A stretch of DNA of 7,538 nucleotides from Chitinophagaceae bacterium. Lineage in GTDB: Bacteria; Bacteroidota; Bacteroidia; Chitinophagales; Chitinophagaceae. Shown piece by piece: positions 5,869 through 7,538 of the stretch. Numbering within the stretch: position 1 is the stretch's first letter; each line of letters opens with the position of its first letter. The position numbers were made by a program, and so were the translations under genes. Below the pieces are notes generated by a model. That model was not told the origin of the DNA. It did no database searches and was given only the letters and a program-made list of their open reading frames with translations. The stretch is from assembly GCA_947459455.1 (NCBI GenBank), contig CANHEC010000102.1, positions 1 to 7,538 on the forward strand, given 5' to 3'.

Positions 5869-7377
5869 ATGCAGCAGCGGTATGTAAGCATTTGGTTCAG
5901 GTACCTGAAAACCGACTGGCACACCCGACGGGCTGCCGAACTGGCGGGCCAGCCGCTGGTGCTGTATGCGCCACAGCAGGGCCGCATGCTGGTAACGGCG
6001 GCCAACCAACTGGCCGAAGACAAGGGCATAGGCGCCGGTACGGTGCTGGCCGATGCCCGGGCCATGGTGCCGGCGCTGCAGGTGCGCCCCGATGATGAGG
6101 CGCTGTTTCAGCAGGTGCTGCACCGCTTTGGGGTGTGGTTCATTCGCTACTCGCCGGTGGTGGCGCTGCACCCGCCCGATGGCCTGCTGCTGGAGGCTAC
6201 CGGCTGCACCCACCTGTGGGGTGGCGAAGACAAGTACCTGGCCGATATAACCCGGCGGCTGCACGAGCAGGGCTACGATATACGGCTGGCCATGGCGGGC
6301 ACCATTGGGGCAGCCTGGGCGGTGGCCCATTTTGGCAGCAGCCACAGCATTGTACTATCGGGCCACGAGGCGCAGGCCCTGGGCTCGCTGCCGCCCTCGG
6401 CCCTGCGTATCGACCGGCCGCTGGCCGAGCGGCTGCACAAGCTGGGTTTTTACCGCATAGCCCAGCTGGCGGGCATACCGGCTGCGGCCCTGCGCCGCCG
6501 CTTTGGGCAGCAGCTGGTACAGCAGTTGCGCTGCGCCTATGGCTACCAGCCCTGCCACGAGGGGCTGCAGCCTGTGGTGGCGCCTGTGGCCTACCAGCAG
6601 CGCCTACCCTGCCTGGAGCCCATAGCCACGGCTACCGGCATAGAAATAGCCATGCGGCAGCTGCTGCAGGAGATGTGTGCCCGCCTGCAGCAGGAGCAAA
6701 AAGGACTGCGCACCGCCTGCGTAAAGGCCTACCGGCTGGATGGCAAGGTGGAAGAAGCCAGCGTGCAGCTGAGCCGGCCCAGTGCCGATGCAGGCCATAT
6801 CATGCAGCTGCTGGCGCAAAAAATAGATGGCATGGCGCCGGGGCCGGGCATCGAACTGTTTACGCTGGAGGCGGGCCAGGTAACCGACCACCACCCCCAG
6901 CAGGAGCAGCTGTGGAACGAGGCCAGCGGGCTGACCGATGCGCAACTGGCACAGCTGATAGACCGCCTGGCCAACCGGCTGGGGCAGCAGGCCATTCAGC
7001 GCTACCTGCCGGCCGAGCACTACCTGCCCGAGCGGTCGGTAAGGGCCACCACCGACCTGGCCGAGCAGCCTGCTAGCAGCTGGCAGGTGCCTCACCCGCG
7101 GCCGCTGAACATCTTGCGCCGGCCACTGCCCATCAGCGTGAGTGCGCCTGTGCCCGATTATCCGCCCATGCTGTTCAAACTGCAGGGCGTGGTGCACCGC
7201 ATTGTAAAGGCCGATGGCCCCGAGCGGATAGAGCAGGAGTGGTGGCTACAAGATGGGGAGCACCGCGACTACTACTACGTAGAAGATGAAGCCGGCCACC
7301 GCTATTGGTTGTTTCGGCAGGGACACTACCGCACCCACCCGCCTAATCGGTGGTTTTTGCATGGATACGGGGGGTAA
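5869..7377 (+). CDS. imuB: ImuB, Y-family polymerase-like mutasome protein, probably catalytically inactive
   Basis: ImuB-type protein (502 residues), a Y-family relative that is thought to act as a hub linking DnaE2, ImuA and the sliding clamp. The N-terminal palm region opens MQQRYVSIWFRYLKTDW, where active Y-family enzymes have DxDxFFxxVE: the metal-binding acids are missing. The second motif, SIDEAYLD in active enzymes, reads PPDGLLLE (102-109), keeping Asp104 but losing the adjacent Glu. TGCTHLWGGE (111-120) is typical of ImuB. A helix-hairpin-helix-like segment spans about 192-213 (LGFYRIAQLAGIPAAALRRR). QEQLW (345-349) sits where ImuB proteins carry a clamp-binding motif. The C-terminal region is characteristic: GPERIEQEWW (450-459), RDYYYVEDEAGHRYWLFR (466-483), WFLHGYGG (495-502). 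ATG at 5869 follows the imuA stop by 3 bases with GGGGTAGGG just before it. No terminator hairpin follows; module B begins 5 bases after the stop. Confidence 0.93.
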   Translation: MQQRYVSIWFRYLKTDWHTRRAAELAGQPLVLYAPQQGRMLVTAANQLAEDKGIGAGTVLADARAMVPALQVRPDDEALFQQVLHRFGVWFIRYSPVVALHPPDGLLLEATGCTHLWGGEDKYLADITRRLHEQGYDIRLAMAGTIGAAWAVAHFGSSHSIVLSGHEAQALGSLPPSALRIDRPLAERLHKLGFYRIAQLAGIPAAALRRRFGQQLVQQLRCAYGYQPCHEGLQPVVAPVAYQQRLPCLEPIATATGIEIAMRQLLQEMCARLQQEQKGLRTACVKAYRLDGKVEEASVQLSRPSADAGHIMQLLAQKIDGMAPGPGIELFTLEAGQVTDHHPQQEQLWNEASGLTDAQLAQLIDRLANRLGQQAIQRYLPAEHYLPERSVRATTDLAEQPASSWQVPHPRPLNILRRPLPISVSAPVPDYPPMLFKLQGVVHRIVKADGPERIEQEWWLQDGEHRDYYYVEDEAGHRYWLFRQGHYRTHPPNRWFLHGYGG

Positions 7378-7382
7378 GGTCT

Positions 7383-7421
7383 AATGTGATAATGTGCGAA
7401 TGTGATAATGTGATAATGGGG
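7383..7421 (+). repeat. Module B octamer array, copy 3
   Basis: Units aatgtgat, aatgtgcg, aatgtgat, aatgtgat then aatgggg, all in an 8-base period. It runs into a G-rich link (seven G at 7418-7424, then cagggg) before module A copy 4. Confidence 0.82.
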
Positions 7422-7429
7422 GGGCAGGG

Positions 7430-7491
7430 GTTTGAGAGTTCGAGAGTTTGAGAGTTCGAAGGTTCACAAGTTCACGAGTTCACAAGTTTTG
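7430..7491 (+). repeat. Module A octamer array, copy 4
   Basis: gtttgaga, gttcgaga, gtttgaga, gttcgaag, gttcacaa, gttcacga, gttcacaa and a 6-base gttttg. Module E copy 2 follows after two bases. Confidence 0.88.
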
Positions 7492-7493
7492 GT

Positions 7494-7511
7494 TTCGTCA
7501 TGCCGACGTAG
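7494..7511 (+). repeat. Module E, short copy 2
   Basis: TTCGTCATGCCGACGTAG is identical over 18 bases to 3201-3218. The downstream part (gaggcatctcacgaatcgg) present in copy 1 is absent here; module B follows almost directly. Confidence 0.75.
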
Positions 7512-7513
7512 CC

Positions 7514-7538
7514 AATATGCTAATGTGCAAATATGATA
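7514..7538 (+). repeat. Module B octamer array, copy 4 (cut by window end)
   Basis: Units aatatgct, aatgtgca, aatatgat and one further base at the edge. It follows module E copy 2, mirroring 3248-3283 after copy 1. No start of a dnaE2 gene is visible before the window ends. Confidence 0.75.

Noticed and set aside
5085..6345. Long minus-strand open frames opposite imuA-imuB
   Set aside because: They are antisense shadows of GC-rich coding DNA; the plus-strand frames carry the clear family motifs.
7418..7424. Run of seven G as a phase-variation tract
   Set aside because: It lies between repeat modules outside any gene or recognised promoter spacer, so no switching function can be supported.

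Overview
The window looks like a chromosomal segment of a GC-rich member of the Bacteroidota, probably near the Chitinophagales. The evidence is the sequence flavour of the housekeeping proteins, promoter-like TAnnTTTG (-7) boxes, AT-rich leaders mostly without Shine-Dalgarno sites, and the imuA-imuB pair in its Bacteroidota form. The lineage is an inference; no rRNA or other marker gene is present.

Layout. Bases 1-153 are the 3' end of a plus-strand gene whose last 50 residues resemble the final strand of a carbohydrate-binding jelly-roll. A perfect 17-bp hairpin at 208-253 serves as a bidirectional terminator between it and the convergent fumC (271-1671, minus; class II fumarase). A long divergent intergenic region (1672-2188) follows. 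Next comes a plus-strand gene for a peptidoglycan-binding plus CHAP-type cysteine hydrolase (2189-2944) with its own terminator (3058-3093). folC (3333-4673, minus; dihydrofolate/folylpolyglutamate synthase) lies convergent to it. A second divergent intergenic region (4674-5127) leads into the imuA-imuB operon (5128-7377, plus), which encodes two accessory proteins of the SOS mutasome. The typical third member, dnaE2, is not in the window.

The genes do not form one pathway: fumarase (TCA cycle), folate metabolism, cell-wall hydrolysis and DNA-damage tolerance simply sit side by side. Two things stand out. First, every intergenic region except the short 154-270 gap carries degenerate short-period arrays: octamers of a GTTYRAGN/GTTCACRA type (module A), octamers of an AATGTGAT type (B), heptamers of a YTTTCAC type (C), heptamers of a CTCAAAT type (D), and an 18-bp exact element TTCGTCATGCCGACGTAG (E). 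They occur in repeated orders: B-A-E-B downstream of two plus-strand genes and A-C in the two divergent regions. Modules A, B, C and E all read in the same direction on the plus strand. Second, the imuAB promoter carries a perfect 17-bp palindrome between and overlapping its predicted -33 and -7 boxes, a strong candidate for an SOS operator.
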